The translations under genes and the position numbers were made by a program. Positions 1 through 6,850 of a stretch of DNA of 10,353 bases are shown here, piece after piece. The notes below the pieces were generated by a model. The model searched no databases and was not told the DNA's origin. It saw only the letters and a program-made list of their open reading frames with translations. Origin of the DNA: an uncultured Bacteroidales bacterium (GTDB lineage: Bacteria; Bacteroidota; Bacteroidia; Bacteroidales; Paludibacteraceae); NCBI GenBank assembly GCA_937901025.1, contig CALCGR010000106.1, forward strand, positions 1-10,353. The letters are read 5' to 3'. Each line of letters starts with the position of its first letter. Within the stretch, counting starts at the first letter, position 1.

Positions 1-676
1 GGTCTTTCCAACGCTTTTCGGAAATATGAATATATAGTTCTGCTATGGCCATTACACCTATGAGCATACAAATGTAGTACGTCATTTGTACATGCAGAGT
101 GATGCCCACGATACCATAGAAAAGGAAGGTGGGAATGCCCAATAAGTAGCGTTTGCGGAAGATGGCATAAAAACCTCCAACCATAGGTGCTAAAAAACCT
201 AAGGCTGTAGCTTTTGCCAAGTGACCGGCAGGGATAATAATCATGAAATAGGAAGACAAAGTGAGAGCAAAGGAACCTATTAAACAAAGCCACGGATTTA
301 TGCCAAAGCATAATAACATGAGGAAAAAACCAAGGAGATATCCTAATAGAAGTCCGGTGGGACGCCAATCGTCAAAAAATCCTAAATGGGCAAATTTTTC
401 CAACGCTATGGTAACTTGAGTAGAGGGCATAGCTCCCACTACTTGATATGTGGGCATACCGCCAAACATAGAATTAGTCCACCAAGTGGTTTCTGATGTC
501 TGCTGTTTAAAAGTTTGCGCTTCTTGCGCAGCCCCTTTCCAAGTGTTGACATCACCGGCTTGCAATACCTTACCGTCCAATAATGGTGAGCAATAGATTA
601 CGGCAACAGCAATAAATACCACAATTGCTACCACGTAGGGCAGCAATGCTTTCCAATCAATATTCACTTTTTTCAT
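1..676 (-). CDS. YfhO-family polytopic membrane protein, N-terminal part (3' end off the left edge)
   Basis: The gene starts at the ATG at 674-676 and stays open to the edge, giving 225 visible codons; family members are usually several times longer, so most of the protein is outside. The visible part has a short cytoplasmic N-terminus (MKKVNIDWKALLPY), a membrane helix at about residues 12-31, an extracytoplasmic stretch containing WTNSMFGGMPTYQ, then several hydrophobic helices, with GHLAKATALGFLAP between two of them and a later HVQMTYY. These motifs match, from memory, the Bacteroidota branch of YfhO-type proteins, which are thought to be multi-helix membrane enzymes of the glycosyltransferase-C kind; the substrate is unknown. 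It starts 8 bases after the MerR gene, whose stop is doubled (TAATAA), and AAGGAAG lies directly against the ATG. Its codons look more A/T-rich (many TTA, ATA, GCA) than those of the upstream genes. Family assignment is fairly sure; function is open. Confidence 0.8.
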   Translation of the reverse strand, partial: MKKVNIDWKALLPYVVAIVVFIAVAVIYCSPLLDGKVLQAGDVNTWKGAAQEAQTFKQQTSETTWWTNSMFGGMPTYQVVGAMPSTQVTIALEKFAHLGFFDDWRPTGLLLGYLLGFFLMLLCFGINPWLCLIGSFALTLSSYFMIIIPAGHLAKATALGFLAPMVGGFYAIFRKRYLLGIPTFLFYGIVGITLHVQMTYYICMLIGVMAIAELYIHISEKRWKD

Positions 677-684
677 CTTCCTTA

Positions 685-1008
685 TTATATGTTCGCGCGA
701 ATAGCGGCGAGTTCATCTCGTAATCGTAATAATATCTCAGTGGCGCGTTGACGCACATCCACTTTCTTTGTTCCCTGCTTGAGCTCATTACGGATCGCCT
801 CGATGCGCGTGATCTTGAGCTCGTCCCGCAAGTATTGGATTTGTTTGATGAGATCGATATTTTCTTGCGTATAATACCGGTTCCCGTGACCATCTTTACG
901 CGGGTTCAATTCCTCAAACATCTTTTCCCAATAACGCAAGGTAGCATCGGTGAGACCCGTTTGTTGCCTCACCTCTTTCATCGAATAATATGTGCGTTCA
1001 ATATCCAT
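685..1008 (-). CDS. Small MerR-family DNA-binding regulator
   Basis: A 107-residue protein. Residues 7-31 (YYSMKEVRQQTGLTDATLRYWEKMF) form the MerR winged-helix recognition helices, with the LRYWE signature. The wing, HGNRYYTQENIDLI, follows at 41-54, and a charged helix fills the rest and probably makes a dimerisation coiled coil. There is no separate ligand-binding domain and no metal-binding cysteine cluster, so this is the short MerR type common in Bacteroidota rather than a metal sensor. The start ATG shares one base with the stop of the DUF5683 gene (TAATG), which implies translational coupling. It sits between the parB-DUF5683 pair and the YfhO gene. Its target is unknown; control of this operon or of a nucleoid or envelope process would be a guess. 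The fold call is firm. Confidence 0.9.
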   Translation of the reverse strand: MDIERTYYSMKEVRQQTGLTDATLRYWEKMFEELNPRKDGHGNRYYTQENIDLIKQIQYLRDELKITRIEAIRNELKQGTKKVDVRQRATEILLRLRDELAAIRANI

Positions 1009-1595
1009 TAGAATCTGATGGCAAAATGCATCTCCGGTGTACGGGTTTGCCGCAAGGCGTCGTAATATAAGTCCGGTTCCACGTTCAAACTCAAGTCGGG
1101 TGAGATGTCGAAGTCAAACAACTGCGCATCCACATAGGCATCAATGATCGATAGACCATATACGATAAGGGTGGCTACGATACTGATATCGCGGTATCGG
1201 CGATACGAGTTCTGCTGATTATCCAAGGTCTGCGTATAACGATCCCGTCCGCCCATCTTTTCAATGTCGTAGCCTTTGGGTAAGACAGCGTTGTAGGAGC
1301 GCTTGGGGTCCGTTGACAAAACATCGTCCGTTAATATATCCCGATAGGCAGCCTTATAGGTGGTGTAATACCCATGGTTGAGTACGATGGCATAGGCGCA
1401 CCCCATCAAACCGCCATAGACGATGGGCAGTTTCCAATAACTACGATTATATATCTGTCCGGCTCCGGGTAGGATAGCCGCCATCCAGACCGCCCGATAA
1501 GGATCGGGTTTCCAGAGGGTGGGAATCGTGTCATGTTCGTGGGCGGAGACACCCATGGAGCAGAGGAGTAATATGGCAATCAGCAGTTTTTTCAA
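1008..1595 (-). CDS. DUF5683-domain secreted or membrane protein, TTG start
   Basis: A 195-residue protein of unknown function from a Bacteroidota family (DUF5683) often found next to parB. It has a signal peptide at 1-18 (MKKLLIAILLLCSMGVSA). The family core is at about 31-58 and contains PYRAVWMAAILPGAGQIYN followed by YWKLPIVYGG. Hydrophobic segments at about 56-72 and 137-152 are probable membrane helices, and DAYVDAQLFDFDIS at 152-165 is another family-like stretch. The start codon is TTG at 1593-1595, overlapping the parB stop TGA (1592-1594) as TTGA. The next in-frame ATG is codon 14, inside the signal peptide, and would remove the positively charged N-terminus and most of the hydrophobic core, so TTG is preferred. 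Tight coupling to parB suggests a shared transcript and perhaps a related envelope or segregation role, but nothing in the sequence proves it. Confidence 0.87.
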   Translation of the reverse strand: MKKLLIAILLLCSMGVSAHEHDTIPTLWKPDPYRAVWMAAILPGAGQIYNRSYWKLPIVYGGLMGCAYAIVLNHGYYTTYKAAYRDILTDDVLSTDPKRSYNAVLPKGYDIEKMGGRDRYTQTLDNQQNSYRRYRDISIVATLIVYGLSIIDAYVDAQLFDFDISPDLSLNVEPDLYYDALRQTRTPEMHFAIRF

Positions 1596-2422
1596 CGGAT
1601 GATATTAATAATTTCGTTCAGTTCTTTCTCGTTGGCAAAGAAAATCGTCAGTTTCCCTTCGGTTACCTTCACTTTTTGCGGGAAGATCTCCGATAGGATA
1701 TTTTGTTGGCGAAGATAAGGATGCGGGGTCTTTTGGATCTTCTCCCTTGCCAGGGTCTTGGCGTGATTGACCAACGCCTCCACTTGGCGAACCGAAAGGC
1801 CGTTCTCCAGAATCTTATGGTAGATGCTGATTTGTTGTTCTGTGGATTGGCTGCTTAGGATGGCTCGAGCGTGACCCATATCCAGTTTTTTATCTTTGAT
1901 ACCCATCTGTATCTCGGCAGGCAGTTTGAGCAAACGCAGATAATTGGTAATCGTGGCGCGTTTCTTGCCGATTTTTTCCGCCATACGTTCTTGGGTTAAT
2001 TGATATTCGTCCATCAGTCGTTGATAAGCTAAAGCAATCTCGATGGCATCCAAGTCTTCGCGTTGAACGTTCTCAATCAAAGCCCACTCCATCACTTGCT
2101 CATCCTTAGCCTCTTTGATATACGCGGGGATAGTGGTCAGTCCCACTTTCTTGGCTGCGCGGTAACGGCGCTCACCGGCAATAATCATATAAGTGCCGTC
2201 TTCGTTTTTGCGCAGCGTGATGGGGGATATCACTCCGTGCTCGCGAATCGAATCGGCGAGTTCTTCAAGCGATTCTTCATCAAACGTACGACGAGGTTGA
2301 TCAGGATTGGCTACAATCAAGTCAAGTGCTACTTCGTTAATACTACTTCCTCCATTCGTGTCTACATGGGAGGTATCGATGAGGGCGTCTAATCCGCGCC
2401 CGAGTCCGGTCATTCTTTTCAT
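1592..2422 (-). CDS. parB: Chromosome-partitioning protein ParB (Spo0J family CTPase)
   Basis: A 276-residue chromosomal ParB of normal length. In current models, ParB binds parS sites near the origin, clamps on DNA using CTP, and recruits ParA and SMC. Visible in order: N-terminal LGRGLDALI at 7-15 (the short ParA-interacting peptide typical of the family); NPDQPRRTF at 39-47; the CTP-binding motif GERRYRA at 83-89; ENVQRED at 117-123; a helix-turn-helix at about 142-168 (LTQERMAEKIGKKRATITNY) for parS; a linker; and a C-terminal dimerisation domain from about 239. All the key boxes are intact. The start at 2422 is preferred over the ATG three codons later (M4), and both leave the family intact. 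It begins 11 bases after parA and overlaps the DUF5683 start by 4 bases. Confidence 0.97.
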   Translation of the reverse strand: MKRMTGLGRGLDALIDTSHVDTNGGSSINEVALDLIVANPDQPRRTFDEESLEELADSIREHGVISPITLRKNEDGTYMIIAGERRYRAAKKVGLTTIPAYIKEAKDEQVMEWALIENVQREDLDAIEIALAYQRLMDEYQLTQERMAEKIGKKRATITNYLRLLKLPAEIQMGIKDKKLDMGHARAILSSQSTEQQISIYHKILENGLSVRQVEALVNHAKTLAREKIQKTPHPYLRQQNILSEIFPQKVKVTEGKLTIFFANEKELNEIINIIR

Positions 2423-2433
2423 AAGCTAAGTAT

Positions 2434-3201
2434 TTAAAGTTTTTGACGAGAAATAAGTTCTTTGGCGAGTGCGATATAATTCTTAGCACCCTTGCTGGAA
2501 CTGTCGTAATCGATTACCGATTGGCCGTGACTGGGTGCTTCGCTCAAGCGCACGTTACGCGAGATAACCGTATTGAAAGCCAAGTCACCGAAGTGGCGTT
2601 TCACCTCTTCGTATACCTGATTGCTAAGACGCAAACGGTTGTCATGCATCGTGAGCAAGAACCCCTCAATCTGCAATCCGGGATTGAGTTTAGACTTGAT
2701 GATCTTCACCGTATTAAGGAGTTTGGCAATCCCTTCGAGGGCAAAGAACTCGCATTGTACGGGGATGATGACGCTATCGCTGGCCGTGAGGGAGTTGATG
2801 GTAATCAGACCCAACGAGGGAGAACAATCGATGAAGATATAATCGTAATCATTGCGGATCTGTTGTAACATCGTGCGCAGCAAGGTCTCGCGATTAGCAA
2901 TATTCAGCATCTCAATCTCCGCACCCACCAAGTCGATATGACTGGGAATGAGGAAGAGATTCTTGGTTTGCGTGGGTTGAATCGCTTTGTTCGGATCCAA
3001 TTGGTTGACTAAGCACTCATAGATAGTGCTGTTGAGCTCGCGGATATCTACGCCTAAACCCGAAGACGCATTGGCTTGCGGGTCGGCGTCAATGAGCAGG
3101 ACTTTCTTTCCCAGTCCGGCCAGGGCCGCAGATAAGTTGATGGCGGTAGTGGTTTTTCCTACGCCACCTTTTTGATTAGCAATTGAAATAATTTTCCCCA
3201 T
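2434..3201 (-). CDS. parA: Chromosome-partitioning ATPase ParA (Soj family)
   Basis: A 255-residue deviant Walker ATPase that binds DNA non-specifically as an ATP dimer and moves ParB-parS complexes along the nucleoid. Visible motifs: deviant Walker A KGGVGKTT at 11-18 with both lysines (K11, K16); the Walker A' region LLIDADPQAN at 35-44; Walker B YIFIDCSPSLG at 121-131; and the C-terminal SRNVRLSEAPSHGQSVIDYD at 214-233, which in Soj-type proteins holds arginines used in DNA binding. There is no N-terminal helix-turn-helix, so this is the chromosomal (Soj) type and not a plasmid type Ia ParA. The 24-base gap to the PorT-like gene is A/T-rich. I see no TAnnTTTG box there, so parA is probably read through from upstream or from a promoter inside the previous gene. 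Confidence 0.97.
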   Translation of the reverse strand: MGKIISIANQKGGVGKTTTAINLSAALAGLGKKVLLIDADPQANASSGLGVDIRELNSTIYECLVNQLDPNKAIQPTQTKNLFLIPSHIDLVGAEIEMLNIANRETLLRTMLQQIRNDYDYIFIDCSPSLGLITINSLTASDSVIIPVQCEFFALEGIAKLLNTVKIIKSKLNPGLQIEGFLLTMHDNRLRLSNQVYEEVKRHFGDLAFNTVISRNVRLSEAPSHGQSVIDYDSSSKGAKNYIALAKELISRQKL

Positions 3202-3225
3202 ATTTGTATAATTTTAATAAATTCA

Positions 3226-3927
3226 TCATTTCTTCAATTTCTCATTTTTATGAAACTCCCAAAGCCACGCCAGATGGACACCGACGGTCAGCGGATTGGA
3301 CATCTGGAAGTCTGCTCCGACTTTATTGCTAAACAGCGTCCCGAGGGAGTAGTTGGCTCTTACTTCGAGTTGGTAGATACCGGCTTTGCGGCTGCGGTAA
3401 TAAAACCCGAGCCCGCCGGCCAAACCCCAATCAAAGCGGTTGTCAATCGGTTGGTATTCGGGACGGACAGAATAACCTGCCGGATTGAGGTTGATCTCCT
3501 CCTCTTTAATGCAATAGCCTATTTGCGGACCTAAGTTCACAAACCCGCGGAAAGAGGGCTTGCCAAAGTAAATATGCATTAAGAAAGGCAGTTCCAGGTA
3601 GTGTAGTTTTTTTGCATAATCGGCTTCGACACCATTCGCATCCACTCCCGCTTCGCGCCAACCGCGTTGCATATAGTTGAGCTCCACTTGTACCCCACAA
3701 CACTTCTGCTCGCTATAGCGGAACACCAATCCTCCGGTGCCGCCTACGACGACTCCTTTAAGGAAAGGTGACATCGCATCCACGGCAGGAGTAAACAACA
3801 CCGTCGAACCCGACGCTCCGCCGTGTACGCCGAAGTACATCTCCGGAACGAGCAATCGTTTTTGCGCTTGGGCGTTTGTGCCGATGATGAGCAGTAAGGA
3901 TACTATGTAGAAAAACCGACGTGTCAT
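3226..3927 (-). CDS. PorT-like outer-membrane beta-barrel protein
   Basis: A 233-residue exported protein. The signal peptide is residues 1-20 or 1-22 (MTRRFFYIVSLLLIIGTNAQ, then AQ). The mature part alternates short hydrophobic and aromatic strands with turns, as in an eight-stranded barrel: YFGVHGGASGS at 31-41, GTGGLVFRYS at 63-72, VQVELNYMQRG at 79-89, YLELPFLMHIYFG at 110-122, NLGPQIGY at 131-138, WGLAGGLGFYY at 167-177, and a last strand TVGVHLAWLWEF at 214-225. The LELPFLMHIYFG strand is characteristic of the PorT/OMP_b-brl_2 group in Bacteroidota. True PorT belongs to the type IX secretion system, but no other T9SS gene is visible, so I do not call it porT. The barrel is followed by a lysine-rich tail (KNEKLKK). 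It overlaps the LysM gene by 4 bases (ATGA). Confidence 0.82.
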   Translation of the reverse strand: MTRRFFYIVSLLLIIGTNAQAQKRLLVPEMYFGVHGGASGSTVLFTPAVDAMSPFLKGVVVGGTGGLVFRYSEQKCCGVQVELNYMQRGWREAGVDANGVEADYAKKLHYLELPFLMHIYFGKPSFRGFVNLGPQIGYCIKEEEINLNPAGYSVRPEYQPIDNRFDWGLAGGLGFYYRSRKAGIYQLEVRANYSLGTLFSNKVGADFQMSNPLTVGVHLAWLWEFHKNEKLKK

Positions 3928-5267
3928 TGATTAATCAAAGTGATAGAAGTATTGATCCAACCGCCTTCACCATCTCTAACTAGGCGTAAGTTGGATTGTA
4001 ATCCTTGGGGAGTGTCTTGCCCCTTCAGGAAAGCTAAAAACTGACGGGTTAAGTCGTAGCCTAACACATCGAAGCGCGGATAATCAGATGCGTGGGCGTG
4101 ACCGAAATATAAGTCATAAGCCTGCTCGTATTCATCTACGGAAACCAGCGAATCGGTGGCAAAGATAGTGGTGTAGATTTGCGGCAATAATACTTGTTCT
4201 TTCTGCCAAGCATATTGGCTGAAAAGGGCTAAGTCGTGCATCCGTTTCCCCTTCTGCACATGGGGCAAGAGGATATTGAGGTTATTGTACTTCTCGGTGT
4301 TAAAAATGAGGATGTTTTTGACGCTGTCCTTTAGACAAGTGAATAAAGAGTCGGTCATAATCGTATGCAGCGTTGTAAGCGTGTAAGGCAGGTCCTGACT
4401 GATGATTTGTTTACGGATATAACGAATATTCTTGGAAATATCCGATTCGCGTCCCTCCACCAATATGCAATGAATGGCGGAGTCTTGGCGGAGATAATTC
4501 AAAAACGTATCCGCCTCTTGTTGTGCCGTGGCATTAAACCGAATCAAGTACGGGTTTTGACTAAGCGTCGGCACATTGTCGGTAAAAGGGATGAGGGTAG
4601 GGATATGACGCTCCCGAATAAACGAATCTAAGACCATCACTTGTTGAGGGAAGACGGGCCCGATGATGGCGTGAATAGAGTCTAATTGTCCCTCTTGAAT
4701 GAGTTGCTCAATAACCGCCTCTTCCTTGCCGGTATCGTAGGTGAAAAGTTGGAGGAGTGCCGAACTGTCTTGTATCTGTTGCAAGGCAATCAAACATCCC
4801 TCATAAAAATCCACAAACCGATCCATGGCATCCGTCCGTTTGTTTAGTTGTGCTTGGAGCGGTAAAAGCAAAGCAATATTCGTGGCACCGGCAAAAGAGA
4901 CCTCCGTTGGGGGCACTACCGCCAGGGTGTCGGAAACGACCGGTTTGACCTCGGGCATGACCGGCTGTACCTCAGGAATAACCGGCTGCGCTTCGGGAGT
5001 AACGCATGTGCGACCGGAAGGGATATATAAGGTGTCCCCAAACTGCAATCCGCGATCTTTGAGGAAGGGGTTCCATTCAATGACCATGGCTTGGGACACA
5101 CCAAAATTAACGCTCACGCGGTAGATGCCGATGCTGCGTTCTACAGGATAACGATATACAATCACACCTTCAATCGTGTCGGTGGGATAATCCAAATTAG
5201 GTTTTTGTGCAAAACCTACACTTGCCCATCCAAGTAGGAGGACGAAGAGGAATAAATTCTTTTTCAT
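3924..5267 (-). CDS. LysM domain fused to a periplasmic-binding (LpoA-like) domain
   Basis: A 447-residue exported protein. The signal peptide is about 1-20 (MKKNLFLFVLLLGWASVGFA). A LysM-like peptidoglycan-binding domain spans about 33-84, with YRVSVNFGVSQ at 49-59, IEWNPFL at 63-69 and LQFGDTLYIP at 74-83. A Pro/Glu/Val linker (about 90-121) includes a short repeat. From about 128 to the end there is a type I periplasmic-binding fold: NIALLLPL at 130-137, IHAIIGPVFPQQ at 198-209, HIPTLIPFT at 221-229 and YLIRFNAT at 240-247. The same fold occurs in LpoA, the outer-membrane activator of PBP1A in gammaproteobacteria, and in amino-acid-binding proteins. There is no lipobox, so it is probably periplasmic and held by LysM. 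Joining a wall-binding domain to this fold suggests a peptidoglycan-synthesis regulator or wall sensor, but that is inference. It overlaps both neighbours by 4 bases (ATGA). Confidence 0.85.
   Translation of the reverse strand: MKKNLFLFVLLLGWASVGFAQKPNLDYPTDTIEGVIVYRYPVERSIGIYRVSVNFGVSQAMVIEWNPFLKDRGLQFGDTLYIPSGRTCVTPEAQPVIPEVQPVMPEVKPVVSDTLAVVPPTEVSFAGATNIALLLPLQAQLNKRTDAMDRFVDFYEGCLIALQQIQDSSALLQLFTYDTGKEEAVIEQLIQEGQLDSIHAIIGPVFPQQVMVLDSFIRERHIPTLIPFTDNVPTLSQNPYLIRFNATAQQEADTFLNYLRQDSAIHCILVEGRESDISKNIRYIRKQIISQDLPYTLTTLHTIMTDSLFTCLKDSVKNILIFNTEKYNNLNILLPHVQKGKRMHDLALFSQYAWQKEQVLLPQIYTTIFATDSLVSVDEYEQAYDLYFGHAHASDYPRFDVLGYDLTRQFLAFLKGQDTPQGLQSNLRLVRDGEGGWINTSITLINQ
4939..5001 (-). repeat. 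Three 21-bp tandem copies coding the Pro-rich linker
   Basis: Three imperfect 21-base units at 4939-4959, 4960-4980 and 4981-5001, each beginning ACCGG on the plus strand. On the coding strand they encode a seven-residue period (PEAQPVI, PEVQPVM, PEVKPVV) between the LysM and binding-fold domains. Because 21 is a multiple of three, changes in copy number would lengthen or shorten the linker without breaking the frame. Confidence 0.85.
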
Positions 5268-6850
5268 ATCTTTGAATATTTATTCTTTCTAATCAAATAC
5301 ACAAGTCCGCCTACGATCGCGAGGATGGCTATCGGAACGGCCGTGCTAATCCATTGAATCGTCGCCCGATGGACGAGTGCCTGTTGGGTATTGAGGAGGC
5401 GTAACGCTACTTGTTTTTGTCTTAAATCAATCAATCCTTGCGTGTCCGTCAACCATAGGACGGCGTTGATGAGGAAGTCTTTATTTGAGAACCCTTCCGC
5501 CCATTGACGACGAACGATATTGCCGCAACCCACTACTACTTGTTTCGTAGGCTGACTATGCATCCGTTTCTCTCCCGCATCAGTAATCTCTCTCGGCGGT
5601 TGACGATGGGCATAAAGGGAGGCAAACTTACCTTCCAACGCTACCGCCACGGGGGCATAGCGATATTGGAACTGCTTAGGGTCCGGATTGAAGTCCGCCA
5701 AGTCCACCTTCGCGGGTGTACCGATAAGGCGGGTATCCGACGAGGTGGCGAGCAGTACTTCGTATCGCAGACTATCCACCGGCATCACCTCTATCGGGGA
5801 GGCAAAGACCGCACTGACCTGGCCTAAGTTACGAGTGATGGCCGACCGCTCCGAAGTGAGTAACAGCGGGGCATAGAACCACGGGACAGGTTGATAGTTC
5901 GGTTCATCCGTTTGGGATACGTTCACGGGTACTTGCAGACATTGTAGGTCTTGTACCAATACCGGACGCACCTTAAACCCATACTTAAAAAAGAGGTCCT
6001 CCAAGTTAAGGTCCAACCCGATGGCGGGTGTAAATCCTTGACGGGATAACGCCTCTTGCGAGAACATCACTCCATTCACAAGCCAAAGTATCCGTCCGCC
6101 CTGCATGAGGTACTGATCGATGATATACTTGTCTTTTTCTCCCAACGCTTGCTGCGGATCGGCAATAATAACTGCCTCATAACGATTGAGTTCATCCGCC
6201 GAGGTCCCTAACACTCCGCGATCCACTTGGAAATATTGGCTCAGCCCCACACTGAGGTCATACGTCTCCTCCTCATCAAGTTCACCATGACCCTCTAAGA
6301 AAGCCACCCGCGGAGTATTCGTCCGCGTCAACTGATAGAGGTTCTCCACCACGGCATATTCGAGGTTTTCGATGCTCTGGTTGAGGTTTTGTTCCCCGCT
6401 GCGTCCGCGCACATTCTGCAGGAGTTTGATAAAACAAATCTTATCCCCATAGTGAATCTCCAAATACGGGAAACACGGGGTTTGCACGGTCTTACCATCC
6501 CGCTGCCGTTCGTGAATAAGGATGGGCGGAAAACCCGCTGTCATCAATCGTTTTTGATCGGCCTCGGTAGGGGTCTTAATCTCCGTTGTCCAATGGGAGC
6601 AGCGGGTGCTGCACTCCTCCATGAGGTCCATCGTGGCACGTTGTAATCGAATAAATCCCGCATTGAGATTGCCGGACAAATAGAGGGTGGCGGTAATCGG
6701 TTGATCCAGTTGTTCCAGCAACGATAGGGTAGCCGCATTCAAACTATACCGATGGTCGTCGGTAAGGTCGATGCGCCCTTTGGTGAAGAACATCAGCACG
6801 ATACTCACCACCAAGATAGAACCCGCTATGATGCCGGAGCGTTTGGACAT
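5264..6850 (-). CDS. GldG-like membrane protein (ABC-transporter auxiliary family)
   Basis: A 528-residue protein anchored at both ends: an N-terminal membrane helix at about 6-22 and a C-terminal one at about 502-521 (WISTAVPIAILAIVGGLVYL), with a large extracytoplasmic region between. GldG-type signatures are IDLTDDHRYSL at 27-37 just after the first helix, TPRVAFLEGHGELDEE at 179-194, and DQYLMQGGRILWLVNG at 245-260. The layout fits the Gldg/ABC_transp_aux family. In gliding Flavobacteria GldG works with the permease GldF and the ATPase GldA. Neither is here, and both neighbours overlap this gene (1 base with the isomerase, 4 bases with the LysM gene), so there is no room for them. The protein may use partners coded elsewhere or have a role without a transporter. 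I therefore give the family, not the gene name gldG. Confidence 0.85.
   Translation of the reverse strand: MSKRSGIIAGSILVVSIVLMFFTKGRIDLTDDHRYSLNAATLSLLEQLDQPITATLYLSGNLNAGFIRLQRATMDLMEECSTRCSHWTTEIKTPTEADQKRLMTAGFPPILIHERQRDGKTVQTPCFPYLEIHYGDKICFIKLLQNVRGRSGEQNLNQSIENLEYAVVENLYQLTRTNTPRVAFLEGHGELDEEETYDLSVGLSQYFQVDRGVLGTSADELNRYEAVIIADPQQALGEKDKYIIDQYLMQGGRILWLVNGVMFSQEALSRQGFTPAIGLDLNLEDLFFKYGFKVRPVLVQDLQCLQVPVNVSQTDEPNYQPVPWFYAPLLLTSERSAITRNLGQVSAVFASPIEVMPVDSLRYEVLLATSSDTRLIGTPAKVDLADFNPDPKQFQYRYAPVAVALEGKFASLYAHRQPPREITDAGEKRMHSQPTKQVVVGCGNIVRRQWAEGFSNKDFLINAVLWLTDTQGLIDLRQKQVALRLLNTQQALVHRATIQWISTAVPIAILAIVGGLVYLIRKNKYSKI

Noticed and set aside
3226..3927. Calling the barrel protein PorT of the type IX secretion system
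   Set aside because: Only family-level barrel features are seen and no other T9SS gene is in the window.
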